Assembly (NCBI GenBank): GCA_010094045.1
Contig: ML986865.1
Span: 1-29,898 of the forward strand
DNA: 29,898 nt
From: Lojkania enalia
Lineage: Eukaryota > Ascomycota > Dothideomycetes > Pleosporales
Reading direction: 5' to 3'
Part shown: positions 1 to 11,083 of the stretch, one piece after another
How positions within the stretch are numbered: position 1 is the first letter of the stretch
Layout of the letters: the number at the start of each line of letters is the position of its first letter
Made by a program: the position numbers and the translations under genes
The notes under the pieces: generated by a model
Seen by the model: only the letters and a program-made list of their open reading frames with translations
Database searches by the model: none
What the model was told of the DNA's origin: nothing

Positions 1-2042
1 GAATAGCGTATATACCTATAAGGAGTAAAATAGTAAACTAAAGTCTATTACGATTATAAAAACCTTACTACCTTCCTTACTACTAAAACTCTTACCCCTA
101 AATAGGTTAGATAGTTATAAGAACTAGCTATATTTAACTTTAAGATTATCTATATTAGTAGAAGACAAAATTAACAAGTAGACGTATTAAGTAGACTACT
201 AGAATATAAGTAAGAGAAGGGAACTACAGCTATACTACTAAGAAAATAACAAGATAGAAGTATAATATATAATTATTTAAGGCTTGTAGTAATAATTATT
301 ACTAAAGAAGTAAACTAGATAACTTTAATTAGATTAGTAATAAATAGAATACCCAAAGAACTCTAAGAATAAGAATTAAAATAGGTAGATAGGCTATTAT
401 ATATCTACAACTAAATCTATATACTAGTTAAGATTAGAAAAGAATTTATTAGATAATTTTATAAAGTCTTTACCTATAGATACTAAAAAACTAAAAAAAT
501 ACTAGAATAAATTCTTAGGAGATTCTACTTCCCTAAAGTAAGAGAATAGATAAAAAATATATTATAAGAATATATAGACTACTAATAAAATAAACTTAAT
601 AAATATATACCCTATAGACTATTATAAAATCTAAAAATACCTACTAGACTATAGATAGAAATTATTATAGACTTTATCGTTAAGCTATTAAAGTTAAAAA
701 ACTATCCTAAGGAAGAAATATACAACTCTATTATAATAATTATAGATAGACTTATAAAGTACACCTACTTTATCCCCTATAATAAAGTATTATTAGTAGA
801 ATAAGTCGCAAACATCTTCCTAAAATAGATTATAATATAGTATAGAGTACTTTAGAAGATAATTATAGACTAAAATACTAAGTTTACCTTAAAGTTTTAG
901 TAGATAATTATAAACTTACTAGGAATTAAATATAAACTATCTACGGTATTTTATCTATAGATAGATAGGTAGATAGAGCGAATAAATTAAATAGTAGAAT
1001 AATACCTAAAATACTATCTTAACTACTAATAAAATAATTGAGTAGTACTACTACTAATAGTATAACTTACGTATAATAGTACTATATATAATATAACTAG
1101 AGTATTACTATTTATAGTAAACTATAGATATAAACTAAAAACCTATAACACCCTAATTAAAGTAGTATTATAGGTATTATAGGTATAGGAATAAGTTGAG
1201 ATTATCTAATAAATGTAAGACTTACTAAAGAAAGACTTCTAATTCCTATAATATACTATAAAGAAATACTATAATAAGAAATATAAACAACTACCTTACT
1301 TTAAGAAGAGAGAAAAAGTTTAGCTGCTAAGACGAAATATTTAAAGTAAATAACTAAGTAGTAAACTAGATTATATTAAAATTAGACTATATAAGATTAA
1401 AGAATAGATATCACCCGTAAACTATTAACTCAAATTACCTACAACTATAAAAATCCACCTAACCTTCTATATTATACTTATAGAAAAGGTACCTTAGGAC
1501 GCTAAACTAGTAGTATATAATATAGACGCGTACGGAAAAGACTAAGAATAGAAAGTTAAGAAAATAATAAGATATAAAATATAAAATAGTAAATAGTACT
1601 ATCTAGTAAAATAGTTAGAAATAGATAAATATAGGAACCTATAGAACGATACTTAGGAGCTAGAAGAAAACCTTAACCCTATAGCGTTGTAGGTATATTA
1701 TAGAACCCAAATTTACAAAGAAAATCTAGAGATAGAGTATTAGAATCGAATAATATTAGCTATATTATAAGAGGTAACTCCGCCTTAGGAAGAAGACCCG
1801 CCTTACAATCCGCCTCCTCCTCCTTCTTAAGCTACTCCCACGTATATTTATAACCTTCCGCCTACCTATATTTTACTTATTTACAAATCTTATAAAAACG
1901 CTAAATCTTTACGTAAGCTACTACTACCTTATTAAAAAGTTACTCTAATTCCTTCTAGGCTAGATAGATCTTCTCTTCCAGCTTCGCAACTTTAGCATCC
2001 CGCTTTACTACTAGGAAGAATTAGGAACGAACTAGTATTATA
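1..2042 (+). pseudogene. Gypsy Pol relic: RNase H end, integrase, chromodomain
   Basis: One reading frame, starting at base 1, carries the whole relic. RNase H reads through KVYYDYKNLTTFLTTK (DHKNLT-type motif) and ends with VDVLSR at 178-195 (ADALSR in intact relatives). The integrase zinc-finger region follows at about 440-600. The catalytic core starts near 640 with IDFIVKL, then IIIIDRLIKYTYFIPY at about 734-780. The HPQTDGQTER-type motif is degraded at about 940-990. The chromodomain spans about 1540-1700 (KKIIRY, YYLVK, ELEENL) and a proline-rich stretch lies at 1798-1830. Stops within this frame are TAA or TAG at positions where homologues have Gln or Trp, as expected from RIP. The protein cannot be made. 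The true C-terminal stop is uncertain; about 2040 is the last plausible point. Confidence 0.9.
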
Positions 2043-2352
2043 GAACTATAATATATAAGTAATTTAAGTATTATAATCTATATTATATAATAAACGTATA
2101 CTAGTATAAAAGTACTTTAAATAATATAACCTTTTAGGTATCTCCTTCTTATCTACCTTATAAGTTAACCCCTTACAGAAATACTAGGAATAAGGTATAA
2201 TTATTTTACTTAAATAGTCTATACGATTAGTATAGTAGTATCTATTTAAAGTTAAATAATAAAGGGGAGGTATTAGGAATATATATAGTCTTAGCGAAAA
2301 CAGTATACTAACCCTACTATATACTAGTTTAGAATAGGAAAACTCTTAGGCC

Positions 2353-2375
2353 GAGAGTTTAGAGGGGGAAGGTAG
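2353..2375 (+). promoter_or_regulatory. Polypurine tract of gypsy copy 1
   Basis: A purine-rich run containing AGAGGGGGAAGG lies directly before the proposed 3' LTR start. In LTR retrotransposons this tract primes plus-strand DNA synthesis. Its position is what fixes the LTR start at 2376. Confidence 0.75.
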
Positions 2376-2744
2376 TATTACAGATATCCCTATAAGAACC
2401 CCTATACTAGACTTAATTAAAATCTAGGACTCTATATAGTTAGAAGAATAAAACTAATATAAAGTATATAATACGTTTAGTAGCTTAGTTAATTAAGCAG
2501 CTAAGTATACTTAGTTGCTTAGTTAACTAAGTAACTAAGTAAGAAGAAATAATAAGGGAACTAAATTATATTTAACAACCTTACAACTCTAATTTTTATA
2601 GCTCTTTATAGTTAACTTAAATATCTTTTATATACTCTACTTATATACTTCTATTATAAGCCTATAAGAAAAATACGCCTTATAGTATATAATTACTCTT
2701 AGTTATTACCCCACCCTATACCTGGCTAATTAGAGGCCGTTACA
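2376..2744 (+). repeat. 3' LTR of gypsy copy 1
   Basis: This 369-bp LTR starts TATTACAG (TG changed to TA by RIP) just after the polypurine tract and ends GTTACA. The right boundary is independently supported: from 2745 the sequence aligns with the interior of the pogo family represented at 5262-7110. The LTR contains a cluster of palindromes at 2484-2531. No second copy of this LTR is in the window, so the left boundary rests on the tract and the terminal bases. Confidence 0.75.
2484..2531. repeat. Palindrome cluster inside the LTR
   Basis: Three 14-bp palindrome-like units built on CTTAG/CTAAG lie close together: CTTAGTTAATTAAG at 2484-2497 (near-perfect), CTAAGTATACTTAG at 2501-2514 (perfect) and CTTAGTTAACTAAG at 2518-2531 (perfect). 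Further GTAACTAAG motifs follow. Because RIP turns both CA and TG into TA, these palindromes may have been created or sharpened by mutation from a TTGG/TGAG-type repeat, so they need not be functional sites. Confidence 0.7.
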
Positions 2745-3760
2745 CTTTTTTATTAATATAATAGACGTATTAGCGCGCTAAGTCTTATATATATTATAAA
2801 TACTTTAGCTTTAATAGTAAGAAGTAAACTATATTAAGAAGCTAAAGTATATATAATAAATAAGTAGGTATATAAAGTATTAGAATCTTTCGTATAAGGT
2901 AATAATCTTTAAATTTCTAGTTAAGGTAACTTTTATAGCCGTCTAAAATAAGTAACTTATATAACCCTATCTAATATATCTTTATATACTTATTAAAGTA
3001 CTTTAGCTACTTAAAACTAAGCGTATTATTTATCTAGCTGTTTTTAGAAACTAAAATTTTCCAATTATATAGTATATCTACTTCTTTATACTATATAAAG
3101 ATATAGATATATCTTTTATAGATAATAAATAGTAGAGTTGTATATATAGTAGTATAGATATTCTAAATAATTATAATCTACTTACAATTATCTAGCTATA
3201 TAAGAGTAGGCTTTATACGATATTTTAAACCTATAACAACTTTTATAATATTAATAATATCTATCTAAAAGTCTATCTTATTAAAGTTATAGATATTATT
3301 ATTATATATACTATATTTTACAATTATATTCTATATAAGCTTAAATTATATATTAATAACTTCTAGATTCTCTTATTTTATTCTTTAACAATTCTTTACT
3401 TAATTAAAAGCTATTTTAAACTTATTTATATACGCTATAAATTGTTTAGACTAATTCTTTTCTATAAGTATTCTACTATATATACTTAATAGTTTATCTA
3501 CTATATCTATTACTTTATATAGCTAGAGCGTAAATTCTTATAAATTAAGGTTAAGAATATATTATACGATTGTTTATTCTTTGGTTACTATAAGCTTCTA
3601 GTAATTTAGTTATATATAAGGGTAAAACGCAATTCTAAAAAGTTAAGTAGAAAGTTGTTAATATTATACGTTAAAAGTTATAGCAGTATATTATATACTC
3701 TTAAACTAGCCTAATTTATACGCCTATAAAATAAGCTTAATTCTATCTTCTTATTAAATT
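2745..3760 (-). pseudogene. pogo-type transposase relic, N-terminal two thirds
   Basis: This is a DDE transposase of the pogo/Fot1 group (Tc1/mariner superfamily), which excises and reinserts its own element at TA sites. The DNA-binding helix-turn-helix region lies toward 3700. The second catalytic Asp motif (LDGY, from LDGH) is at about 2931-2948. The HSSHLLQPLD-type region and the start of the C-terminal part fall at 2760-2870. It is cut at 2745 by the gypsy element and carries many stops. Identity is by alignment to the better-preserved copy at 5262-7110. Confidence 0.85.
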
Positions 3761-3849
3761 AATAGAAGGTTATATTATAAATTTATTATAGTTTGTATAT
3801 AGTATTTATAATACTAAGAAAAAGTAGCCGCTTTAATAGTAGATTATAT
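2745..3849 (-). mobile_element. pogo/Fot1-type DNA transposon, 5' part (copy 1b)
   Basis: This is the reverse complement of about the first 1.1 kb of the element at 5262-7110, more heavily mutated by RIP. Its 5' terminus is at 3849, where ATATAATCTAC (read on the minus strand) matches ATGTATTCTAC of the intact copy, followed by a TA at 3850-3851. It stops at 2745, where the gypsy LTR ends; the rest of the element should lie left of the window, beyond the gypsy insertion. Its terminal repeat has only one of the two 17-bp-spaced GCGGCTA motifs seen in the intact copy. Confidence 0.88.
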
Positions 3850-3851
3850 TA

Positions 3852-4190
3852 TAATATTAGCCTTTATATAGAGAATAACTAGTTTATAGTTATAGCTACC
3901 TATATTAATAATAAAATATTATTATAGCCTACTAGCTTAAAAGAATATTTATATTTTAACTTTCTAATAAAACTTATTTTTATTATCTATTTATATTTAT
4001 TTATATTTCTTCTTTAAATATATATATAGTATATTAATATTAGTAGAAATATAATATTTAAATTATTTATACTAGAATCTATTTAATAACTTTTCTAATT
4101 CTAATATTAGTTATCTAAATAATATAGGTAGCTAAACATTCTTTAATAGTTTAATTAGCTACTAATAAGTATATTTAATAATTACTTAAC
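3852..4190. other. Unassigned AT-rich segment between pogo 1b and gypsy copy A
   Basis: About 340 bp that I could not align with copy B of family II, although it should correspond to the 3' end of copy A (chromodomain end, 3' UTR, LTR). No LTR, polypurine tract or tandem repeat like those at 20850-21450 is recognisable. It may be a diverged or rearranged 3' end of copy A, or older sequence. The minus strand reads as open stretches once RIP stops are ignored, but no domain is recognisable. Confidence 0.4.
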
Positions 4191-5261
4191 TAAATATTTT
4201 TACTAGTATTTCTATTTATTATAGTAGAAGTTTTCTATTTATTTAATAAGGTATTCTAATTTTCTATTAATTTTAATAGGTTTAGGGTTATATATTTATT
4301 AATTAAATAAATAGTTAAATAATTTAAATACTAGTTAAAATAATAATATATAGAATATAGAATATATTTTAACTAATTTAGATAGCTTTAATCTATAAAT
4401 ATATAAAAATACTTTTATAATAATTTTATAAAAACTTATATTCTTTTAGTTAAACTTTTTTAATAGTTTTTATATATATATATTTCTAATATTTAGCTAA
4501 ACTAGATTACTAATCTAGTAGTTAAGGGTTAATATATACTTATAGTTAGTATACTTTTATTAAAATATTTATATTTAAGTAAGTTCTTCTCTAATATATT
4601 TTATAATATTTTTTATCTTATTAACTAGTCTATTAACTTTCTAAACTATTAAGAACTATTTTAGTAGTTAATAGATTTTTATAAACAGCTTAAAACTTAT
4701 TTAAAAATACTAGCTAAAATAGACTAGAAATAGAGAAACTTTTATTAATTTAGATACTATATTATTTACTTTAAACTAGATTATTAGTAGCTATTTAACC
4801 TAGTTATTTTATTTATAGCTAGTATAGGCTTAGAAAATTTATTTTATTATTATATTAATATTCTCTATTTAGTTATTAGTCTTTAAATAGAAACTAGTTA
4901 ATATATATATATTAATTTATAGCTATTTATAAAGTTTTTAATAGAAAATAGAAATAAACTATATCTTATAGTTAAATATAATAGTATATAATAGTTTATA
5001 GTTAAATTATATATAGTAATAGAATAGTTAAATAATATTAGGAGTTTTAATTCTTATATATAGTATTAGATATCTATACTTATTAAGCCTATTAACTACT
5101 ACTATAATATTTATATAACTTTCTAATTCTAGTAGACTAATTATAAAGTTTATAAAAATATTTTAAAGCCTTTATTTAAATATAGGTAATAGTTTTAGTA
5201 ATTTATAATACTTCTTTCTAAAAGTTTTACTTCTTTAATATATATAATAATAGTTTATATA
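4190..5261 (-). pseudogene. Copy A Pol relic: integrase core and C-terminus
   Basis: Minus-strand reading matches the copy B integrase. The IDFI segment with the first catalytic Asp is at about 5130-5155. The integrase C-terminal region (LKLPK and following) lies at about 4290-4500. The start of a chromodomain-like YLVK segment falls near 4190-4240, where similarity to copy B fades. The upstream part of the same integrase resumes at 7113, after the pogo insertion. Many stops; not expressible. Confidence 0.82.
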
Positions 5262-7110
5262 ATGTATTCTACTATTAAAGCAGCTAAACCATCGAAGCGG
5301 CTACTTTTTCTTAGTATTACAAATACTACGTACAAACTATAATAAATCTACAATACAACCTTCTATTAATTTAATAAGAAGGTAGAATTGAGCTTACCTT
5401 ATAGGCGTATAAATTAGACCAGTTTAAGAGCGTGCGATATGCTGCTATAGCTTTTAATATATAATATTAACAACTCTCTACTCAACTTTATAGAATCGCG
5501 TTTCGCCCTTGTATACAACTAAATTACTAGAAGCTTATAGTAACCAAAGAATAAATAATTATACAATATATTCTTAACCTTAATTCGCGAGGATTTACGT
5601 CCTAGCTATATAAGATAGTAGATATAGCAGATAAACTATTAGGCGTACGTAGTAGAATACTTATAGAAAAGAATTAGTCTAAACGATTTATAGCGCGTAT
5701 AAATAAACTTAAAATAGCCTTTAATTAAGTAAAGGATTACTAAAGAATAAAATAAGAGAATCTAGAGGTTATTAATATATAGTTTAAGCTTATATAGGAT
5801 ATAATTGTAAAATATAGTATATATAATAATAATATCTATAACTTTAATAAGATAGGCTTTTAGATAGATATTATTAGTATTATAAAAGTTGTTACAGGTT
5901 TAGAATATTATATAAAGCCTACTCTTATACAGTTAAGTAATTGCGAGTAGGTTATAGTTATTTAGAGTATCTATACTACTGCGTATGCAACTCTACTATT
6001 TATTATCTATAAAAGACGCATCTATATCTCTATATAGTATAAAGAAGTAGGTATACCGTATAATTGGAAAATTTCAGTCTCTAAGAACGGCTGGACAAAT
6101 AACACGCTTAGTCTTAAGTAGCTAAAGTACTTTAATAAGTATATAAAGATGCGTTAGGTAGGATTATATAAGCTACTTATTTTAGACGGCTATAAAAGCT
6201 ACCTTAACTAGGAATTTAAAAATTACTACCTTATATAAAAGATTCTAACATTTTATATACCTTCTTATTTATCGTATATACTTTAGCCTTTTAATATAGT
6301 TTACTTCTTACTATTAAAGCTAAAGTACTTACAGCGTGTATAAGACTTAGTACGCTGACGCATCTACTATATTAATAAAGAAGGCTTCTTTCCAGCCTTT
6401 AAGGACGTATTTTTTAATATATTTATGTATAAGAACTATTAAAAAGCCTTTAAAGTAATAGAAATTATTCCTCTAAACGCGTAGGTTATATTAGATTACC
6501 TTAATATATAACTGCGTACCCTACTAAAACTACTTCTATAAGAAGACTTCTAGTAGTCTAAAACTCTAAGTAATATATATAAATTTAAGTTACAATTAAT
6601 ACTTGTATAAAAGTCCTTTATATAATTACTAAAAGAGGCGTAAGAAGGATTCTTACAGCTTATAAAAGGTGCTAAGTTAATACTATATTAGAATACGCTT
6701 CTTTAAGCTTATAACTTTAAGCTTAAAAGGTAATTAGAAGAAGTAACTAAGTGTAAAACGTATAAAAGAAAGTATATTTAGTATAGTAGTACAGTATTAT
6801 ATAGCGAAGGATCTTTATATATAGCTGCTAAAGCATCTATAGGCTCTTAGCCCTTTAAGAAAACTTGTAGTACTGATATTTAAGAAAGGGCTCAACCAGC
6901 TTAACGCTACTATAGTAACTGTAGTAAGACTGGATATAACGCTCGTATGTACTAAAAGGATAGTAGAGAAAATTCTGAATTAGATAAAAGTATATTATAT
7001 ATAGAATCTCTTATTAGTATTAAGTAAATTAACTTTTCGTATATAGTATTTGTTGTGCTAAGAAAAAGTAGCCGCTTTAATAGTTTAGCCGCTTCGATGG
7101 TAGAATATAT
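5262..7110 (+). mobile_element. pogo/Fot1-type DNA transposon, full length (pogo 1)
   Basis: A complete 1849-bp element. Ends are ATGTATTCTAC... and ...GTAGAATATAT, flanked by TA at 5260-5261 and 7111-7112. Copy B shows the uninterrupted target, with one TA, near 22724. Each inverted repeat contains two related motifs 17 bp apart (GAAGCGGCTA and AAAGCRGCTA) followed by CTACTTTTTCTTAG. The two motifs appear in opposite order at the two ends. It retains noticeably more CA, TG and CG than its surroundings, so it looks like one of the youngest or least RIP-mutated insertions here. Confidence 0.92.
5385..6970 (+). pseudogene. pogo-type DDE transposase relic (pogo 1)
   Basis: Nearly full-length transposase relic. 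The N-terminus has a psq/CENP-B-like DNA-binding region (about 5400-5800). The first catalytic motif is YNFNKIGF at 5831-5870, where homologues have NFDETGF, so the Asp is now Asn. The GNREWVTVI-type motif is at 5930-5959 and NGWTNN at about 6090-6108. LDGYKS with the second Asp is at 6182-6202. The HSSHLLQPLDVGCF-type motif is at 6266-6310 and FPAFKDVF at about 6391-6414. A C-terminal zinc-knuckle-like C-x2-C-x4-H-x4-C remnant lies at 6905-6952. Stops at Gln/Trp positions make it inactive. Relatives are the Fot1, Tan1 and pogo transposases. Confidence 0.9.
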
Positions 7111-7112
7111 TA

Positions 7113-8937
7113 TTATTATACTAAGTTAAATATCTTTAACTAATAGTACTTATATTAGAATAGTTTTAAAATCTTTTCTTAACTAGAGTATCTATTAAAT
7201 AGTAAATTATAGATAACTTATAATAGTTTAAACTTTAGCTTATTATAGTCTAGTACTATAAATCAATTTTAGTAGTATAATTAGTTATTATACTTTTTAT
7301 AGTTAACTAGAATTAAGAACTTAAATTAATAAGTTTTCTTTAATAGTTTTAGAGTATTTTAAATTAGATTATTATTTAAGTATTTTTCGTTAATAATCTC
7401 TATAATTAATTAGCCTACTTCTATCTATTAGAATAGTTTAAGATAAAGTAATATCTATTAATAACTTTTATAAACCTTTTTTAATATATGTTTATTCTAT
7501 AACTTTTAAGTTAAAGTATTAAACTTCTCTTTAAGTTTTCTAGGTTAATATATAATACTAAAGTTAAACTTTAATAGATATTCTAACTAATAGACCTATT
7601 AATAGTTTAGCTACTTTATTATTATAAAGTATTATAAGTTTTTATAATTATTTAGCACTTTTATAAAAAATACTATACTTTCTAATTCGGGCTTCTACTA
7701 CTATTAATAATTTAAGGTTAAAATCTTAGAGAATTAGTATAGAAATAAAAGTATCTTTTAGATAGTTAAAAGAATATTAACAGCTATTATTCTAGTTAAA
7801 TTAAGTATTCTTCTTAGTTAAAGCTACTAAAGAAGAATCTTTCTATAAGAAGTTACTAATAAATTATTAGTAGAAGTTTATAAAACCTATAAAAGTTTAA
7901 ATATCTTTTATATTTTTAGAGTATTTCTAGTTAATAATTATCTCTACCTTTTTTAAATTTATATAAATCCTTTCTATAGTAATTATATACTCTAAGTTAA
8001 TTACTTCTAACTAGTAGAACTTATATTTATTTATATTAAGCGATAGACTATTTACTTCTAAAGTTTTAAAGACTAGTTAGATAAACTACTTATAATCCTT
8101 TAGATTCTTACTAAATATTAGAATATTATTAATATAGATAGTACAAAATATATTAAAGTATAATTTTAATATATTATTAATAAAGTACTAAAATATACTT
8201 AAAATATTAGCTAGGTTAAAGAGTATTATTAGGTATTTAAATAGCCTATAATATATATAAAAAATAGTCTTCTATTTATTTCTTTTAGTAATTCTTAGTT
8301 TATTAAATATAGTAATAATATTAAGTTTTATATAATACTTAATCTTACTAAATTAGATTAATATTTCTTAAATTAGTAGAATTAGATATTAGTTCTTAAT
8401 AATAATAGTATTTAGAACTTTATAATTTATATAGAATTAGAAACTACTTTTAAATTTCTTTATAAAGATTATGAATATAGCTACTAGTAATAAACTTACT
8501 CTAATAAATCTCTTAGATAAGTTTTTTTTAAAGTACTTCTTTAGTATCTTTAACTTATTTTAAAATACTCTATAAAATAGATTAAAGTAAGTTTACTTAC
8601 TATTTTTTAGTTTAATCTTATAATTATATAGTTATTATTTAAATAGCTTATCTATATTCTTATATAAAAAGATAGATAATAAGTTATAGTATTTTATAAA
8701 TACTTTAGTAATAGAGTTAGTATATACTTTTAAAGCTAGAATCTTATTAATATTAGCTATTAATATAGTAAAGACTTTATAGTTAAATTATTAAAAAAGT
8801 TAAACTAGTAGTATAGTATCTATATAATATATATTTAATTATAATATAAACTTTAAGTATTTAAATTTAAATATATCCTCTTAACTATAATTTTTATTTA
8901 AAGTTAGATTAGTTTTAATTTTAAATTTTTTTAACTA
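7113..8937 (-). pseudogene. Copy A Pol relic: reverse transcriptase, RNase H, integrase N-terminus
   Basis: Collinear with 22726-24720 of copy B. The reverse transcriptase catalytic YxDD box is at 8124-8135 and now reads YINN, both Asp changed to Asn by RIP. RNase H follows toward 7500, but about 165 bp of it is missing near 7690, where copy B encodes the NYKIYNKELL-type segment. The integrase zinc-finger region lies at the left end against the pogo 1 insertion. Inactive by stops, active-site loss and deletion. Confidence 0.85.
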
Positions 8938-10789
8938 ATATAATCTCCTATTAAGTAATTAAAACTATTAAACGATTAGTAACCTACTAAAATCTCTACT
9001 ATCTTATTAATTTTTATAATATCTCTACAACTATATAATAGAATATACTTATCTAAAGCCGATATAATTATAGTAAATAAAGCTTTTAAATAAGGTTAAT
9101 TTAAGTTAAATCTAGCTATAGTATAGGTATTTAAAGTTAGCTATACTACCCTAAAAGAACGCTGTAATAGGAGACTTTATAAGGCTGATTATACCCCTAA
9201 TTCGAAGAATCTTATAGAACTAGAGAAGAAGTTAATTATAGATTATATACTTAATATAGATACGCGTAGGTTTTAGCTTAATCTTAATATACTATAATAT
9301 ATAGCTAATAAACTACTTCTTAATCGTAGTTAATAACCTATTAGTAAAAATTAGCTTAATTACTTTATTTTATATATTCTAGAACTTAAATTATATATTA
9401 ATTAATAATATAACTACTAAAGAGCTTTAAATAAAAATTCTAAGGTTATTTAAAACTAGTTTTACCTTATATATAATACTAAGGCTAAATATAGTATCTT
9501 TAATAAAGATACGTATAATTTTAATAAGACTAGCTTCTAAATAAGTAAAATTAGCCTAAGAATAGTTATTACTAGTACTAAAAGGCGACAAATATCTAAA
9601 TCTATCTAGTCTAGTAATATTAAATAGGTAATAGTAATTATAATAGTAAATATATATAGCTAGCTAGTTCTACTATTTATTATTCTTAAAGGCGTATAAT
9701 AATATAATATCTAGTACTAGTTAATTATAGATAAGTCTTAGTAGGTTTTATCTATTAGTAAAAAGAATAAGACGTTTATTAAATATAAGTTTAAGTAGTT
9801 TAAGTACTTTAATAAATATATTAAAGCTAGTACTACTAGTACCTATCGACTATTTATTATAGACGGCTATAATAGCTATAATTCTATTAAATTTTATAAT
9901 TATTATAAAGAATATAATATTATTATACTTTATATACCTCTATACTTATCTTATCTTTTACAGCTACTTAATATAGGCTGTTTTTATCTATTAAAGCGTA
10001 TATATAGTAAGGAGATTAAAAGTTTAATTTAATATTATATTAATTATATAATTAAAGGAAACTTTTTATCTATATTTAAAATAACCTTTAATAATACTAT
10101 TATTAATAAAAATATAGCTAGAAACTTTAAAGGGTTTAGATTAGTCTTATTTAATCTAGATTATATTATTTTAAAGCTTAATATCTAAGCTTTATAAACC
10201 CTAATACTACTACTTCTAGAACCTACTAAATAGTAGTTATAAATACTATATAATTATTTAAAGGTAGAGTACTATATATAATATATATAATAGTATATAA
10301 AATAATATTAAAATAGTCTACTAATATTAATACTAGAGAGTCTTATAAGTTTTATAAAAGGTATTATATTTATAGTATATAGGTAGTCGTTTTTAGAGAT
10401 AGAGAATAGAGATCTCTATACGGTAAATATAATACTTATAAAGCGTAAAGAGTATAAATATAAAATAATTAAAAGTATAAATACTATCTCTATATTAGAT
10501 AGACTATAATTAGTAAAGTAATAATAAAAAAGCTATTAAATAGAATAAAAAGGCTTAAATAGTTATAGTTAACTATACTAACTAAGATACTATAAGCGCT
10601 GTTAGGAGTTAGACTACTATATTAAAACGTATAAAATAGTTCTAATTAAAATACTAAATAGTAAAAATTATATAAATATTACTATATAATTAATTACTTT
10701 AATAGTTATAGAGATATTCTACTTTAAAATTAAAATTAGATAGATTACTAACTACTTAGTAGTTTTAACTATTTAGTAGTAGATTACGT
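8938..10789 (+). mobile_element. pogo/Fot1-type DNA transposon, full length (pogo 2)
   Basis: A 1852-bp element flanked by TA at 8936-8937 and 10790-10791. The flanks match copy B at 24708-24735 base for base once RIP changes are allowed. Terminal inverted repeats begin ATATAATCT (left) and ACGTAATCT (right, read inward). They contain two CTACTAARTAGTT-type motifs 17 bp apart. This is a different subfamily from pogo 1. The insertion lies between the protease and reverse transcriptase regions of copy A. Confidence 0.9.
9055..10650 (+). pseudogene. pogo-type DDE transposase relic (pogo 2)
   Basis: A long collinear relic. The N-terminal helix-turn-helix (KAFKQGQ-type start at about 9080, then YTTLKERC and PNSKNLIELE) is followed by a CENP-B-type domain near 9240-9440 (KLLLN, YNYQRAL). 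The first catalytic motif YNFNKTSF is at 9511-9540 (Asp now Asn). The second, IIDGYNS, keeps its Asp at 9852-9875. The HSSHLLQPLDVGCF-type motif is at about 9940-9985. The C-terminal CCHC-like remnant (KRCQELDYYIKT) lies at 10586-10635. The frame is largely intact apart from RIP stops. Relatives are Fot1/Tan1-type transposases. Confidence 0.9.
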
Positions 10790-10791
10790 TA

Positions 10792-11083
10792 GTATAATAT
10801 CTTAAATAGCTAGTAATTATATTAAATATAACTTAATAAATAGAGTTTTAGATAATACTATTTAAACTTTAAGTTATATAGAAGTTATAAATTAATTACT
10901 TTAAAATCTCCTTTTATATTAAATTTAGATAGTTTATAATTTTTAATAACTATTTAATAGCTTATTAATAGATAATAATACTAGTAGATTATAAATATTA
11001 AATTAAGTATTAGTTAGTAGTAAAAACTAGCTATTTATTCTTATAGTTTAAGTTTATATAATACTTATATATCTATAACTATC
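10792..11083 (-). pseudogene. Copy A Pol relic: protease to reverse transcriptase linker
   Basis: Aligns with copy B at about 24722-25007. This is the spacer between the aspartic protease and the reverse transcriptase fingers. No catalytic motif of its own. It is bounded by the pogo 2 insertion on the left and the solo LTR on the right, and its last five bases (CTATC) are duplicated after that LTR. Confidence 0.8.

Larger units (their letters stand above)
1..2744 (+). mobile_element. Ty3/gypsy retrotransposon, family I copy 1 (3' half)
   Basis: This is the right-hand part of a chromodomain-carrying Ty3/gypsy element; its 5' half lies left of the window. Visible parts in order are the RNase H C-terminus, integrase, chromodomain, proline-rich tail, a polypurine tract and a 3' LTR ending at 2744. 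The sequence immediately after the LTR aligns with the middle of the pogo element at 5262-7110 (reverse complement of about 6390 downward), so this element inserted into a pogo copy. The matching left target duplication is outside the window. A second copy of the same family lies on the minus strand at 16995-29898. RIP damage is heavy, but I saw few indels. Confidence 0.9.

Noticed and set aside
2745..7110. Inverted repeat of 1.1 kb (2745-3849 versus 5262-6390) as a single hairpin element or palindromic amplification
   Set aside because: Each copy has its own TA-flanked terminus and different host context, so these are two independent pogo insertions in opposite orientation.
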